Assembly (NCBI GenBank): GCA_017466325.1
Contig: JAFTUK010000050.1
Coordinates: 1-63,712, forward strand
DNA: 63,712 nt
Direction of reading: 5' to 3'
Source: Bacteroidaceae bacterium
Lineage (GTDB): Bacteria > Bacteroidota > Bacteroidia > Bacteroidales > Bacteroidaceae
Numbering within the stretch: the first letter of the stretch is position 1; each line of letters starts with the position of its first letter. The position numbers and the translations under genes are program-made. This document shows positions 7,659 to 16,878 of the stretch, piece after piece. Below the pieces are notes generated by a model. The model searched no databases, had not been told where the DNA came from, and saw nothing but the letters and a program-made list of their open reading frames with translations.

Positions 7659-8879
7659 TTAGTTTGCATCGTAGGAAATATCGCCTTTGATGCCAAGTCT
7701 GACATCCTTCATTCTTACGGAAGTTCTGGTCCTCAGGTATTCCCCTACATAATTCTGATTAGCCTTAAGGGTACAAACTATTCTTATACCGTCGATGACA
7801 GGTGTATTGTTCTTGCCGGAAATAAAGTCCAAAAGGTTGCGGCCGGACCCCTCCCTGGTCTTAAGGGTGTACTGGAAGGGATTGTCCTTGGATTTGGCGG
7901 AAACAGTAGTGGTGAGTTTGGGGAGGTCGGTTATGTCTCTGCCGTTCACATCAATGGGTACCACCTCTATCTCTGCATCCAATGGAGCATCATTATCAAT
8001 CTTGGCCTCTACAGTAATAGACGCCAGATTATCGGCAACAGCCTTTTCAATATCCTCGCCATAGTCCTCGGCCCAACCGTCTTCTGTAGATTTATATTGG
8101 ATTTTGAATCTGGGACCTATACACAGAGGGGCATATACCTGCAAATCCACCCTTACTTTAGTAGGAGTCTGCACCGGTGTGCCAAAACCTGATGCCTTTA
8201 GTCTCGTTACATGTGTCTCGAGTCTGTCAGGAACATTCAATATCAAATCGGAAAAATTCTGATCATCAGCAAGTTCTAAGAACGCAGGTTCGCCAAACTG
8301 AGGATCAAGAAGTTTAGAGGGAATGAATTCCTCCTTCCTTGCCACATAACTGCATGACTTGGGTTTTGCTACTGTCAGACCTTGCACCAAACAAGAGTCC
8401 AACTTTTCATCGTTCTTGTAACTGCGGATTTTAAAATCTGCCTCAAGTTTGCCGCCAGAAGGAGCATCTGAAGTGATATTGGCCAGGATTACAGGATTAT
8501 CCAAATCCAGGCGGACATCCTCTTCTTCCAGAATTTCCGGTACATCGGCCACATGGATTGGAGGAGCATACTCTGAATACTTTACCTCTCCGTCCACTAT
8601 TTGGTTCATTTCCAACTCAAAGAAACCAGATGTCTTGGCATAGAATATCGTGTCTTTGACATCCTGATTGAATACAGTGTCCACGAAATCCTGCTCATCA
8701 AGGTCCATAAAACTGGCAAGTTGAACAGGAGCCGTACTTGACTGAGGTAGCCAAAGATCCACCTTCGAGCCAATGGTCATGTCCAGATTGTCCAAATCAT
8801 ACTTGTCGTCCATGCAGGAAACAAACATGCATGAACCTAAAGCCAAAAAGGCCAAACCGAGAAATTGATTTTTCTTCAT
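7659..8879 (-). CDS. Putative lipoprotein of unknown function, partner of DUF5723 protein
   Basis: 406 residues. The lipoprotein signal peptide is MKKNQFLGLAFLALGSCMFVSC, where the final Cys after VS is the lipidation site. The acidic MDDKYDLDNLD stretch right after the Cys resembles the lipoprotein export signal that sends Bacteroidetes lipoproteins to the cell surface. The rest is beta-rich with no enzyme motif I recognise. It is first gene of a two-gene unit with the DUF5723 barrel. I infer a surface or periplasmic structural role. Secreted polysaccharide binding is possible but unsupported, since no SusD-like or carbohydrate-binding motif is seen. Confidence 0.7.
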   Translation of the reverse strand: MKKNQFLGLAFLALGSCMFVSCMDDKYDLDNLDMTIGSKVDLWLPQSSTAPVQLASFMDLDEQDFVDTVFNQDVKDTIFYAKTSGFFELEMNQIVDGEVKYSEYAPPIHVADVPEILEEEDVRLDLDNPVILANITSDAPSGGKLEADFKIRSYKNDEKLDSCLVQGLTVAKPKSCSYVARKEEFIPSKLLDPQFGEPAFLELADDQNFSDLILNVPDRLETHVTRLKASGFGTPVQTPTKVRVDLQVYAPLCIGPRFKIQYKSTEDGWAEDYGEDIEKAVADNLASITVEAKIDNDAPLDAEIEVVPIDVNGRDITDLPKLTTTVSAKSKDNPFQYTLKTREGSGRNLLDFISGKNNTPVIDGIRIVCTLKANQNYVGEYLRTRTSVRMKDVRLGIKGDISYDAN

Positions 8880-8930
8880 ATTATTGTTAATTATGGTTTA
8901 ATTTCGTTCGGATATAAAACAAGATATGCG

Positions 8931-8938
8931 CAAATATA
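8931..8938 (-). promoter_or_regulatory. -7 promoter box for lipoprotein-DUF5723 operon
   Basis: The minus strand reads TATATTTG, matching TAnnTTTG, about 52 bp upstream of the lipoprotein start. The DNA further upstream is very AT-rich. Confidence 0.5.
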
Positions 8939-9054
8939 CAAAAAAAACTAAATACTCATTAGTATTATGCATATTTTTTTGTTTATTTTCGTTAAAAAAG
9001 CAATGGGCACAGACACCACCAAAAGAATGGCATAGCCCCCATGGCATCATATTC

Positions 9055-9140
9055 TGTCCTCGGTGGTCATAAAGTTCACCGCCCTCGGCGATAAAGTACA
9101 CCGCCAGTGGCGACAAAATTCACCGCCACCGAAGGCGAGA
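9055..9140 (+). repeat. CCGCC-rich dispersed repeat, copy 1
   Basis: Part of a 427-bp gene-free gap (8880-9306). It contains TGTCCTCGGTGG, then AAAGTTCACCGCC, CACCGCCAGTGGCG and ATTCACCGCCACCG. The same words occur in inverse orientation at about 41660-41756. The rest of the gap shows nothing identifiable. Confidence 0.65.
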
Positions 9141-9306
9141 TAAGGCATTAATGGCGACAACAAGCGAAGAAGACGAAAAAGGAGCAATTTGCCTGCCAGG
9201 GTAAAGTCTTTTAGGCAGCAGGAACCTTTTCCCCAAAAAGTTGTCCGCAATGCCTATTTACCAGCACTGCGGACAACGTCTTACGAAATATCAAAATTTC
9301 CTATCA

Positions 9307-10263
9307 TTATATCTCCCAACCGAGAGCGCTGGCACCAAGCACAGCTGCGCTGGCACCGTCAAGTTCGCTGAGCAGGATCTTTGCCTTACCCTTGTAGACA
9401 AAGAGGACATTCTCATCGTATGCCTTGCGGACATGAGCCATAAGCAACTCGCCTGCCTTTGTGGGACCACCGAAGAAGATGAATGCCTCGGGGCTGGAGA
9501 AGGGAGCGAAGTTGGCACAAGCCTCGCCAAGACGGCGACCGGTATCGGCAAGAATCTCGAGAGCCAGTTCGTCACCGTTGGAAGCGGCGATAGACACGTC
9601 CTTGGCCTCGAGTTTTGAACTCAGGATATCTCTCAGGGAAGAAGGACGACGGCTGATTGCCAACTTCTCTATAGCACTGCGTGCGATACCTGTACCGGAG
9701 CAATAGCACTCCAAACAACCGCGACGGCCACAACCGCACTCGCGACCGTTCTTCTCCACGATGACATGGCCCAGTTCACCGGCGAAACCATCGTGGCCGT
9801 AAACCAACTGACCGTTTACGACAACACCGCTACCAACACCTGTGCCCAGAGTGATCTCGATGAAGTTCTTCATGCCACGTGCGGCACCATATGCCATTTC
9901 GCCGATAGCAGCGGCATTGGCATCGTTGGTCAGTACAACGGGAATGCCCAGAGCCTCCTGGAACATCTTCACCAAGGGGATGTTGCCACGCCACTCCAGA
10001 TTGGGGGCATCCTCGATACAACCGGAATAATAGTTGCCGTTGGGGGCACCAATACCCATAGCCTTTATTTTCTCGATACCGCCAACCTCGGCAATCAGAG
10101 GCTTCAGAGCCTCGACACAGGCATTCACATACTTTTCTGCAGTACCATGACCGGTGGTGGGGATAGAAACAGACTTGACAATCTTTGCGTCCTTGTCAAC
10201 AATGCCGAACACAGAATTGGTACCACCCAGGTCCAATCCTATTACATAGGGTTTCTTATTCAT
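9307..10263 (-). CDS. ROK family glucokinase
   Basis: 318 residues. The ATP phosphate-binding motif is GLDLGGTN (residues 9-16). The sugar-binding TNDANAAAIGE (about residue 112) carries the catalytic Asp, followed by TLGTGVGSG. The ROK zinc motif CGCGRRGCLE (about residue 178) is preceded by GELGH. The features fit cytoplasmic glucose kinases of the ROK family, which make glucose-6-phosphate. N-acetylmannosamine kinase or another ROK sugar kinase is possible, but there is no N-terminal helix-turn-helix, so it is not a ROK repressor. It is a single gene with its own promoter, divergent from the LysE exporter. Confidence 0.88.
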   Translation of the reverse strand: MNKKPYVIGLDLGGTNSVFGIVDKDAKIVKSVSIPTTGHGTAEKYVNACVEALKPLIAEVGGIEKIKAMGIGAPNGNYYSGCIEDAPNLEWRGNIPLVKMFQEALGIPVVLTNDANAAAIGEMAYGAARGMKNFIEITLGTGVGSGVVVNGQLVYGHDGFAGELGHVIVEKNGRECGCGRRGCLECYCSGTGIARSAIEKLAISRRPSSLRDILSSKLEAKDVSIAASNGDELALEILADTGRRLGEACANFAPFSSPEAFIFFGGPTKAGELLMAHVRKAYDENVLFVYKGKAKILLSELDGASAAVLGASALGWEI

Positions 10264-10304
10264 GCTATTATGATTTATAAGGTTATTTGCTTACGCTGTA
10301 TGGG

Positions 10305-10312
10305 CAAAGTTA
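10305..10312 (-). promoter_or_regulatory. -7 promoter box for ROK glucokinase
   Basis: The minus strand reads TAACTTTG, 41 bp upstream of the start codon, matching the TAnnTTTG consensus. Confidence 0.6.
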
Positions 10313-10395
10313 GCACTTATTTTGCAATAAAGGGTATTTTTTAATTACAAATGTATGTTAAAATGAAAAAAAAGTCCGTTATTTGCATTCATATT

Positions 10396-11061
10396 ATGTG
10401 GATAGAACCTGTTAGCACATTGGAATTGGTTTTCAAAGGTCTCATTGTGGGTATTCTGGCGAGTGCTCCGATGGGGCCTGTAGGCGTCCTTACCATACAA
10501 CGAACTTTGAACAAGGGACGTTGGTTTGGTTTTGTTACCGGTGTGGGAGCCGCCATATCAGACTTAATATATGCGGCCTTATCCATTTTGGGCATGAGTT
10601 TCGTGATGGACTTTATCGAAAATCCTAGCAACATGTTCTGGTTCAAGGTTGTAGGAGGAATACTGCTGATGTTCTTCGGAATATACACATATCTCAGCAA
10701 TCCTACACAGAACCTGCGCCCCACCAACCCCAACAAGGGTTCCCTATGGCACAACGGCATAACAGGATTCCTGGTAACTTTCTCTAACCCCCTCATCATT
10801 CTGCTTTTCATTGCATTGATGGCACGCTTTGAGTTCGTTGTACCGGAGCACTATCTGGAGCAGGGACTCGGATACATAGCCATATTAGGGGGAGCACTGC
10901 TATGGTGGTTCTGCCTGACATACATTATAAATAAGGTAAGGAACAAATTCCAGGTAAGCACCATCTGCAAAATAAACCGCATAATCGGAAGCATTGTCAT
11001 AGCGGCCGGATTCATTGGCTTTTTATGGGCATTGCTGCCCAAATTCGGCATCAATATATAA
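10396..11061 (+). CDS. LysE/RhtB family amino-acid exporter
   Basis: About 221 residues from the preferred ATG at 10396 (MWIEPVSTLELVFKG). An upstream in-frame ATG at 10351 would add 15 residues not typical of the family. The first transmembrane helix contains the SAPMGPVGV motif (the family's GPxxA-like signature), followed by about five more hydrophobic helices; FSNPLIILLF is another conserved segment. LysE-type proteins export amino acids or related small molecules across the inner membrane; the substrate is unknown here. It is followed after 19 bp by a DUF4924 gene on the same strand and then prfC, so it may head a small operon. Confidence 0.85.
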   Translation: MWIEPVSTLELVFKGLIVGILASAPMGPVGVLTIQRTLNKGRWFGFVTGVGAAISDLIYAALSILGMSFVMDFIENPSNMFWFKVVGGILLMFFGIYTYLSNPTQNLRPTNPNKGSLWHNGITGFLVTFSNPLIILLFIALMARFEFVVPEHYLEQGLGYIAILGGALLWWFCLTYIINKVRNKFQVSTICKINRIIGSIVIAAGFIGFLWALLPKFGINI

Positions 11062-11080
11062 CACTTTTCAGCACCACAAA

Positions 11081-11605
11081 ATGCTAATAGCAAAGAAACT
11101 TAGAAAACAGAATCTCGTGGCATATGTCCTCTACATGTATCAGGTGGAGGACATCATTCGTTCATACGATTGCGACATACAGAAGATTGCAGAAGAGTAC
11201 CTGCCACGCTTCGACTATGACGACGAGGAGTTGGAACAGGCTCTGCAATGGTACGACGGCCTCGCACGCATGATGCACGAGGAAGGATGCCGCGAACGCG
11301 GACACGTACAGGTGGTACGCAATACCATATTCCTGTTGGCCGACCGCCATCGCGAACTCTTGGCCGACCCTCAGGAATCCATCTACAATGCCGCTTACTA
11401 CAAGGCCCTGCCTTTCATAGTGGAACTCCGAGGCAAGGGCAACGGCAAGATGAAGCCCGAACTGGAAACCGCCCTGGACGCCCTCTACGGCATTACCCTG
11501 CTTCGCATGCAGAACAAACCTATCGGAGCAGAGACATCGGCTGCCATATCCGCCATCAGCAACCTGCTGAACATGCTGGCAGAAAAGTACGACCCGCAAC
11601 AATAA
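11081..11605 (+). CDS. DUF4924 family protein
   Basis: 174 residues starting at [11 protein letters not shown]. The sequence [12 protein letters not shown] and the later [16 protein letters not shown] are characteristic of the Bacteroidetes-specific DUF4924 family. It is predicted to be cytoplasmic and mostly helical, with no catalytic motif visible. An upstream in-frame ATG at 11015 overlaps the LysE gene and is unlikely to be used. It sits directly before prfC and may be co-transcribed. Function is unknown; the link to translation is only by neighbourhood. Confidence 0.8.
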   Translation: MLIAKKLRKQNLVAYVLYMYQVEDIIRSYDCDIQKIAEEYLPRFDYDDEELEQALQWYDGLARMMHEEGCRERGHVQVVRNTIFLLADRHRELLADPQESIYNAAYYKALPFIVELRGKGNGKMKPELETALDALYGITLLRMQNKPIGAETSAAISAISNLLNMLAEKYDPQQ

Positions 11606-11627
11606 CAACACCCTCAAGGGCCCAAAA

Positions 11628-11645
11628 GACCCTAAAGACCCTAAA
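11628..11645 (+). repeat. 9-bp repeat, two units (GACCCTAAA)
   Basis: Two exact GACCCTAAA units lie between the DUF4924 stop and the prfC start. They are the same family as 21392-21418 and, in reverse complement, 3629-3655. Confidence 0.6.
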
Positions 11646-11655
11646 GCAAAAAGTC

Positions 11656-13254
11656 ATGACTGAAGAAATACTACGCAGACGCACCTTTGCCATCATCGCC
11701 CACCCCGATGCCGGTAAGACCACACTGACAGAGAAGTTCCTGCTCTTCGGCGGCCAGATACAGGTGGCCGGAGCAGTAAAGAGCAACAAGATAAAGAAGA
11801 CCGCCACCTCCGACTGGATGGAGATAGAGAAGCAGCGCGGTATCTCCGTTACCACCTCGGTGATGGAGTTCGAGTATGCCCCCGAGGGCACACCAACAGA
11901 CAAGCCCTACAAGATAAACATCCTGGACACCCCCGGCCACCAGGACTTTGCCGAGGACACCTTCCGCACGCTGACCGCCGTGGACAGCGCCATCATCGTG
12001 GTGGACGGTGCCAAGGGTGTGGAGACACAGACACGCAAACTCATGGAGGTGTGCCGCATGCGCAAGACCCCCGTCATCATCTTCATCAACAAGATGGACC
12101 GTGAGGGACGCGACCCCTTCGACCTGCTTGACGAACTGGAGGAGGAACTGAAGATTGCCGTGCGCCCCCTGTCGTGGCCCATCAACCAAGGTCAGCGCTT
12201 CAAGGGTGTGTACAACATCTACGAGCAGAACCTGAACCTCTTCCATGCCAACAAGCAGAAAGTGACAGAGAAGGTGCAGGTGGACATAGAAAGCGAGGAA
12301 CTGAACCAATGGGTGGGCGACAGCGATGCCGAGAAACTCCGCGAGGATCTGGAAATGATCGAGGGCGTGTATCCTGCCTTCGACGAGGAGGAGTACAAGG
12401 AAGCTATGCTGGCTCCAGTGTTCTTCGGCTCGGCACTGACCAACTTCGGCGTACAGGAACTGCTGGACTGCTTCTGCAAGATAGCCCCAGCACCACGCCC
12501 CGTCATGGCGGAGGAACGCGAGGTGAACCCCGACGAGAAGAAGTTCACAGGCTTCATCTTCAAGATTACCGCCAACATCGACCCCAACCACCGGTCCTGC
12601 ATAGCCTTCTGCAAGGTGTGCTCGGGCAAGTTCGTGCGCAATGCGCCCTACCTGCACATCCGCAACGGCAAGACGGTACGCTTCTCCAGCCCCACCCAGT
12701 TCATGGCACAGCGCAAGGAGACCATCGACGAGGCTTGGGCAGGCGACATCGTGGGTTTGCCCGACAACGGCATCTTCAAGATAGGCGACACCCTCACCGA
12801 GGGCGAGCAACTGCATTTCCGCGGTCTGCCCTCCTTCTCCCCCGAGATGTTCAAGTACATAGAGAATGCCGACCCCATGAAGACGAAGCAGTTGGAGAAG
12901 GGCATCAACCAGTTGATGGACGAGGGTGTGGCGCAGCTGTTCGTGAACCAGTTCAACAACCGCAAGATTATCGGCACGGTAGGCCAGTTGCAGTTCGAGG
13001 TTATCCAGTACCGTCTGGAAAACGAATACGGTGCCAAGTGCCGTTGGGAGCCCGTGCATCTGCACAAGGCATGCTGGATTTCATGCGAACCAGGTTACGA
13101 GGCGGAACTGGAGAACTTCAAGAAACGCAAGTACCAGTACATGGCCAAGGACCGCGACGGACGCGACGTCTTCCTGGCAGACAGCGGCTATGTGCTGAGC
13201 ATGGCACAGCAGGATTTCGAGCATCTGCAATTCCATTTCACATCAGAGTTCTAA
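11656..13254 (+). CDS. prfC: Peptide chain release factor 3
   Basis: 532 residues, close to the usual 527-530 for RF3, the GTPase that recycles RF1/RF2 after peptide release. G-motifs are visible: AHPDAGKTT (G1), RGISVTTSV (G2), DTPGHQDF (G3) and [10 protein letters not shown] (G4). Domains 2 and 3 follow, with GVAQLFVNQ and [15 protein letters not shown] near the C-terminus. The start was placed at 11656 ([20 protein letters not shown]), because the upstream open frame overlaps DUF4924 in another frame and has no homologous sequence. It is flanked by 9-bp repeat arrays on both sides. Confidence 0.96.
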   Translation: MTEEILRRRTFAIIAHPDAGKTTLTEKFLLFGGQIQVAGAVKSNKIKKTATSDWMEIEKQRGISVTTSVMEFEYAPEGTPTDKPYKINILDTPGHQDFAEDTFRTLTAVDSAIIVVDGAKGVETQTRKLMEVCRMRKTPVIIFINKMDREGRDPFDLLDELEEELKIAVRPLSWPINQGQRFKGVYNIYEQNLNLFHANKQKVTEKVQVDIESEELNQWVGDSDAEKLREDLEMIEGVYPAFDEEEYKEAMLAPVFFGSALTNFGVQELLDCFCKIAPAPRPVMAEEREVNPDEKKFTGFIFKITANIDPNHRSCIAFCKVCSGKFVRNAPYLHIRNGKTVRFSSPTQFMAQRKETIDEAWAGDIVGLPDNGIFKIGDTLTEGEQLHFRGLPSFSPEMFKYIENADPMKTKQLEKGINQLMDEGVAQLFVNQFNNRKIIGTVGQLQFEVIQYRLENEYGAKCRWEPVHLHKACWISCEPGYEAELENFKKRKYQYMAKDRDGRDVFLADSGYVLSMAQQDFEHLQFHFTSEF

Positions 13255-13255
13255 G

Positions 13256-13374
13256 ACCCACCCCTCCCCCCCCCCAGGGAGGGTGAACCAGAAAGACCAG
13301 ACAAACTAGACAAACTAGACAAACTAGAAAGGCTAGAAAGACTAGAACGGCTAGAACGGCTAGAAAAACTAGAA
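13256..13374 (+). repeat. C-rich dyad and nine-unit 9-bp array
   Basis: Just after prfC there is a CCCTCCCC...AGGGAGGG stretch (13261-13283). It is followed by nine contiguous 9-bp units from 13291 to 13371: GAAAGACCA, then GACAAACTA three times, and GAAAGGCTA, GAAAGACTA, GAACGGCTA twice, and GAAAAACTA. Every unit starts with GA; after the first unit every one ends in CTA. It leads into tsaC. Confidence 0.8.
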
Positions 13375-13406
13375 ATCATGGCCTAAGCCCCTTAATACAA
13401 AAGCCT

Positions 13407-13973
13407 ATGAATTGCGAAATAGACATAAAGCAAGCCGTGGAATGCTTGCGCAAGGGCGGTGTAATCCTCTACCCCACCGACACGGTATGGGGCATCGGTT
13501 GCGACGCTACCAACGAAGAGGCAGTACGACGCATATATCAGATAAAGCAGCGCGAGGACGCCAAATCCATGTTGTGCCTGGTGGACAAGGCCGACCGCAT
13601 ACAACGCTACTTCCGCAACATCCCCGACGTGGCATGGGACATCTTCGATGCCGCCGACTCGCCTGTGACGGTAATCCTGGACGGTGCCGACAGTGTGGCG
13701 CCAAGCCTCATCGCCGAGGACGGTTCGCTGGGGATGCGCGTTACACGCGACCAGTTCTCGCACGACATCTGCTACCGTCTGCAGAAGCCTCTTGTGAGCA
13801 CCAGTGCCAACATCAGCGGAGAACCCACCGCACGCACCTTCCGCGAAATCAGCGAGGAGATAAAGTCGCAGGTGGATTATATCTGTTCCTTCCGCCGAGG
13901 CGACAATATACCAGGTACACCCAGCCGAATCATAAAGTTGGGACAGGATTGTAGCGTGAAGATAATAAGATAA
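13407..13973 (+). CDS. tsaC: L-threonylcarbamoyladenylate synthase (TsaC/YrdC/Sua5 family)
   Basis: 188 residues forming one YrdC domain. The N-terminal motif GGVILYPTDTVWGIGCDA and KQRE...SMLCLVD are the conserved nucleotide- and threonine-binding elements; STSANISGEPT is the conserved C-terminal motif. The enzyme makes threonylcarbamoyl-AMP from threonine, bicarbonate and ATP, the first step of the universal t6A37 tRNA modification. It is the short TsaC form, without the extra Sua5 domain. It is followed after 30 bp by a ClC channel gene on the same strand, and is preceded by a 9-bp repeat array. Confidence 0.92.
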   Translation: MNCEIDIKQAVECLRKGGVILYPTDTVWGIGCDATNEEAVRRIYQIKQREDAKSMLCLVDKADRIQRYFRNIPDVAWDIFDAADSPVTVILDGADSVAPSLIAEDGSLGMRVTRDQFSHDICYRLQKPLVSTSANISGEPTARTFREISEEIKSQVDYICSFRRGDNIPGTPSRIIKLGQDCSVKIIR

Positions 13974-14003
13974 CAAGCAGGACATCAGAACTACGGGAGC
14001 AAG

Positions 14004-15821
14004 ATGAACTCACCACACAGACATCCCCTTCTGCGCAACATTGCGGCAGGACTCTTGAAATGGCGCCGACGCCACAGGGAGAAGATCAACGACGAACGTT
14101 TCGTGTTGCTCATCAGTTTTGCGGTGGGCATCTTTACTGCCTTGGCCGGATGGACACTGAAGTGGATTATCCACACCATCGAACATCTGCTCACATACAG
14201 TTTCTCCACTACCGACGCCAACTGGCTCTACCTTATCTTCCCCGTTGTGGGTATCGGCCTGACCATGCTATTCATCCGATACATCGTCAGGGACGACATC
14301 AGTCATGGCGTAACGAAGATTCTCTTTGCCATTGCCCGCAACAAGAGCAAGATAAAACTGCACAACACCTTCACCTCCGTACTGGCCTCTGCCGTCACCA
14401 TCGGTTTCGGTGGCAGTGTGGGAGCCGAGGCCCCCATCGTGCTTACCGGAAGTGCCATAGGAAGTAACCTAGGGCGCATGTTCCACCTCTCCAACCGTCA
14501 CATGATGCTTCTGGTGGGATGCGGTGCTGCAGGTGCCGTGGCCGGAATATTCAAGGCCCCCATTGCAGGCCTTGTCTTCGTCCTGGAGGTACTGATGATA
14601 GACCTCACCATGGGTTCGCTCCTTCCATTGCTGGTAAGTTGCGTTACCGCGGCCGCCGTAACATTTACCTTGTCAGGCATGGATTCGGTATTCGAGTTCC
14701 ACCTAAACAACGCATTCTCCGTAAACCGTATCCCGGCATATCTGGCATTGGGTGTAGCATGCGGTTTGGTTGCTCTTTATTTCACTCGCACCATGAACTG
14801 GCTGGAGGGTATTTTCCGCCGTCTTGCCGTTCCTCACAAGAAGTTCCTCTTCGGCGGCGCCATGCTGAGTATACTTATCTTCCTGTTTCCCTCGCTATAC
14901 GGTGAAGGTTACACCCTAATAGAACTGCTGCTGAACGGCAAGGACATGGAAGACTGGCAGGAGGCTATGAACGGCTCATTCTTTGCCGGACATGCACGTA
15001 TGCTCATACCATATCTTATATTGGTAATCCTAACGAAAGTATTTGCCTCCACGGCCACCAACGGTGGCGGCGGTTGCGGCGGTATCTTCGCTCCCTCATT
15101 GTTTCTCGGATGCATTGCCGGTTTCGTTTTCGCCCGTCTGTGGAACATCTACGGCATCCTGGGCATACAGGTACCCGAGTGCAACTTTGCCATGCTGGGC
15201 ATGTGCGGTCTGATGAGCGGTGTGATGCACGCACCCCTTACCGGCATCTTTCTCATTGCCGAACTTACTGGAGGATACGGTATGTTCATGCCTTTGATGA
15301 TGGTAGCCGTGGTGGCATACCTGACCATAAAACTCTTCGAACCTCACAGCATCTACGCCATGCGTCTGGCACAAAGAGGCGAACTGCTCACTCACCATAC
15401 TGACCGTTCCATCCTCACGCTGATGAGCATGGATTCCGTCATAGAAAAGAGCGACAAGGTTCTGTATCCCGACCAGACTTTAGGAGATGTGGCCAACCTT
15501 GTTGCCACCAGCAAAGGATACGTCTTCCCTGTGGTGAACAGACAGATGCAACTGATAGGTATCCTGCGCATGGATGACATACGCCATCTTGTCTTCCGCC
15601 CGGAACTCTTCTGCCGCTTCCGAGTATCCCAACTGATGGCCGAATCCCCGGCCATTCTGAGAGTAAACGACAGCATGGACTCTATTATCAAGACCTTTGA
15701 CCGCACCCGTGCGTGGAACCTGCCCGTGGCCGACCAAGAGGGTACATTCGTTGGTTTCATACGTAAGAGCACCATACTGTCCATCTACCGCAAGATCATT
15801 TCCGACTATTCTCAAGACTAA
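14004..15821 (+). CDS. ClC family chloride channel/transporter with CBS domains
   Basis: 605 residues with an N-terminal ClC membrane domain (about residues 35-440) and a C-terminal CBS pair (about residues 460-600). The ion-path motifs are GGSVGAEAPIV (the conserved glutamate is the external gating residue of H+/Cl- antiporters) and GGGGCGGIFAPSLFLG. It resides in the inner membrane as a homodimer, and the CBS pair may bind nucleotides to gate it. Whether it is a channel or an antiporter cannot be decided, because the internal proton glutamate is not obvious. It follows tsaC closely and ends before a good terminator. Confidence 0.93.
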   Translation: MNSPHRHPLLRNIAAGLLKWRRRHREKINDERFVLLISFAVGIFTALAGWTLKWIIHTIEHLLTYSFSTTDANWLYLIFPVVGIGLTMLFIRYIVRDDISHGVTKILFAIARNKSKIKLHNTFTSVLASAVTIGFGGSVGAEAPIVLTGSAIGSNLGRMFHLSNRHMMLLVGCGAAGAVAGIFKAPIAGLVFVLEVLMIDLTMGSLLPLLVSCVTAAAVTFTLSGMDSVFEFHLNNAFSVNRIPAYLALGVACGLVALYFTRTMNWLEGIFRRLAVPHKKFLFGGAMLSILIFLFPSLYGEGYTLIELLLNGKDMEDWQEAMNGSFFAGHARMLIPYLILVILTKVFASTATNGGGGCGGIFAPSLFLGCIAGFVFARLWNIYGILGIQVPECNFAMLGMCGLMSGVMHAPLTGIFLIAELTGGYGMFMPLMMVAVVAYLTIKLFEPHSIYAMRLAQRGELLTHHTDRSILTLMSMDSVIEKSDKVLYPDQTLGDVANLVATSKGYVFPVVNRQMQLIGILRMDDIRHLVFRPELFCRFRVSQLMAESPAILRVNDSMDSIIKTFDRTRAWNLPVADQEGTFVGFIRKSTILSIYRKIISDYSQD

Positions 15822-15855
15822 GCTGGCATAGAACACTATTCATACAAAAATAAAT

Positions 15856-15881
15856 GGCCTCCCGTACAATATCGGGAGGCC
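15856..15881 (+). terminator. Hairpin terminator after ClC gene
   Basis: GGCCTCCCG (15856-15864) pairs perfectly with CGGGAGGCC (15873-15881) around an 8-nt loop, 35 bp after the ClC stop. The T-run is short, so termination may be moderate. The following DNA to 16054 shows no feature. Confidence 0.7.
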
Positions 15882-16054
15882 GTTATGCGTTATAAGAATG
15901 AACGGTTGGAAAAACCTGAACCGTTGACAATACAGAAATAAAATCGTCTGCCTATGCCACTACCTCTACCCCAACCCATTTTTTTACCCAAACAGGAAAT
16001 TCTGGAGAATATCAAAAGGTTTGCCAGAGAATACCGTCCGCAGTAATCAGTTTC

Positions 16055-16645
16055 CTACACCGCCAAGTCCAAAGAGTAATCCTCTATCATCTTCCTCAGA
16101 TTCAGAGTAGCATATCGCATGCGTCCTAAAGCGGTATTGATGCTCACGTTGGTTACCTGTGCTATTTCCTTGAACGAGAGGTCCTCATAAAATCTCAGGT
16201 GCACAATCTCCTGCTGGACCTGCGGAAGCCTTTCTACCATTTTGGCCAAGGTCTGTGCATCTGCCATGCGAAGCATCTCTGCCTCGTGGCATTCCTCTGA
16301 AAGGTTCATATTGTTATATATAGCATCATTCTGGACCTCCTCGTCCAACTGGGAAATGTTCCTGTTGGTGCGCACGGTATCTATCACAAGATTGTGGGCA
16401 ATACGCATGAGCCAAGCCGAAAATTTACCGGTAGTTCTATACTGGTGACTACGTATGCATACGATAGCCTTCATGAAAGTTTCCTGGAATACATCATTCG
16501 CTCTGTCCACATCCTGTGTCAGACGCATAATATAGGCAAAAAGGTGCTCTTGATTTCTATATAGCAATACATCAAAAACCTCATCAATACCCTGTTCATA
16601 CAATTCCACCAACTGATGGTCGGACATTGTAGCATACTTACTCAT
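16055..16645 (-). CDS. ECF-type RNA polymerase sigma factor
   Basis: 196 residues with region 2 (about residues 20-90, including DVDRANDVFQETFMKAI and FSAWLMRIAHNLVID) and region 4 (about 130-190, QEIVHLRFYEDLSFKEIAQ then NTALGRMRYA), joined by an acidic linker. It lacks sigma regions 1 and 3, as extracytoplasmic-function sigmas do. The N-terminus (MSKYATMSDHQLVELY) matches a widespread Bacteroidales housekeeping-like ECF factor. No anti-sigma gene is adjacent on the same strand; it sits alone between the ClC gene and purL. It presumably directs RNA polymerase to a subset of promoters, but the target genes cannot be told from the sequence. Confidence 0.9.
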   Translation of the reverse strand: MSKYATMSDHQLVELYEQGIDEVFDVLLYRNQEHLFAYIMRLTQDVDRANDVFQETFMKAIVCIRSHQYRTTGKFSAWLMRIAHNLVIDTVRTNRNISQLDEEVQNDAIYNNMNLSEECHEAEMLRMADAQTLAKMVERLPQVQQEIVHLRFYEDLSFKEIAQVTNVSINTALGRMRYATLNLRKMIEDYSLDLAV

Positions 16646-16842
16646 ACTTCTTGATAAATTCTATTTTGGAGTAGAGTTGTCGTCTATAGGCTTATTTGGT
16701 TTTTAATGGTTAAACGTCAATTTCAACCTGCACAAAAGGCAGATTTGGCGCAAAGTACGTACATTTTTTTGAAAAAAACAAGAAAACACTTTTTTTTCTT
16801 AAAGTCTGTAACCAACATGATGTCTCTTTGGCGAAAAAAGTG

Positions 16843-16850
16843 TAACTTTG
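16843..16850 (+). promoter_or_regulatory. -7 promoter box for purL
   Basis: TAACTTTG at the end of the 233-bp gap before purL (16646-16878, otherwise AT-rich and featureless). The expected transcript start, about 4-7 bp further on, falls after the ATG at 16852. This excludes that ATG and supports 16879 as the start. Confidence 0.65.
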
Positions 16851-16878
16851 TGTGCAATTATATTTATCCGAAAAAGAT

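Noticed and set aside
10351-10395. ATG at 10351 as the LysE exporter start
   Set aside because: The added residues (MYVKMKKKSVICIHI) are not family-like and precede a TTATTTG promoter-like element.
16852-16878. ATG at 16852 as the purL start
   Set aside because: It lies immediately after the -7 box, ahead of the expected transcript start; MAITFFKTPQQ at 16879 fits the family.
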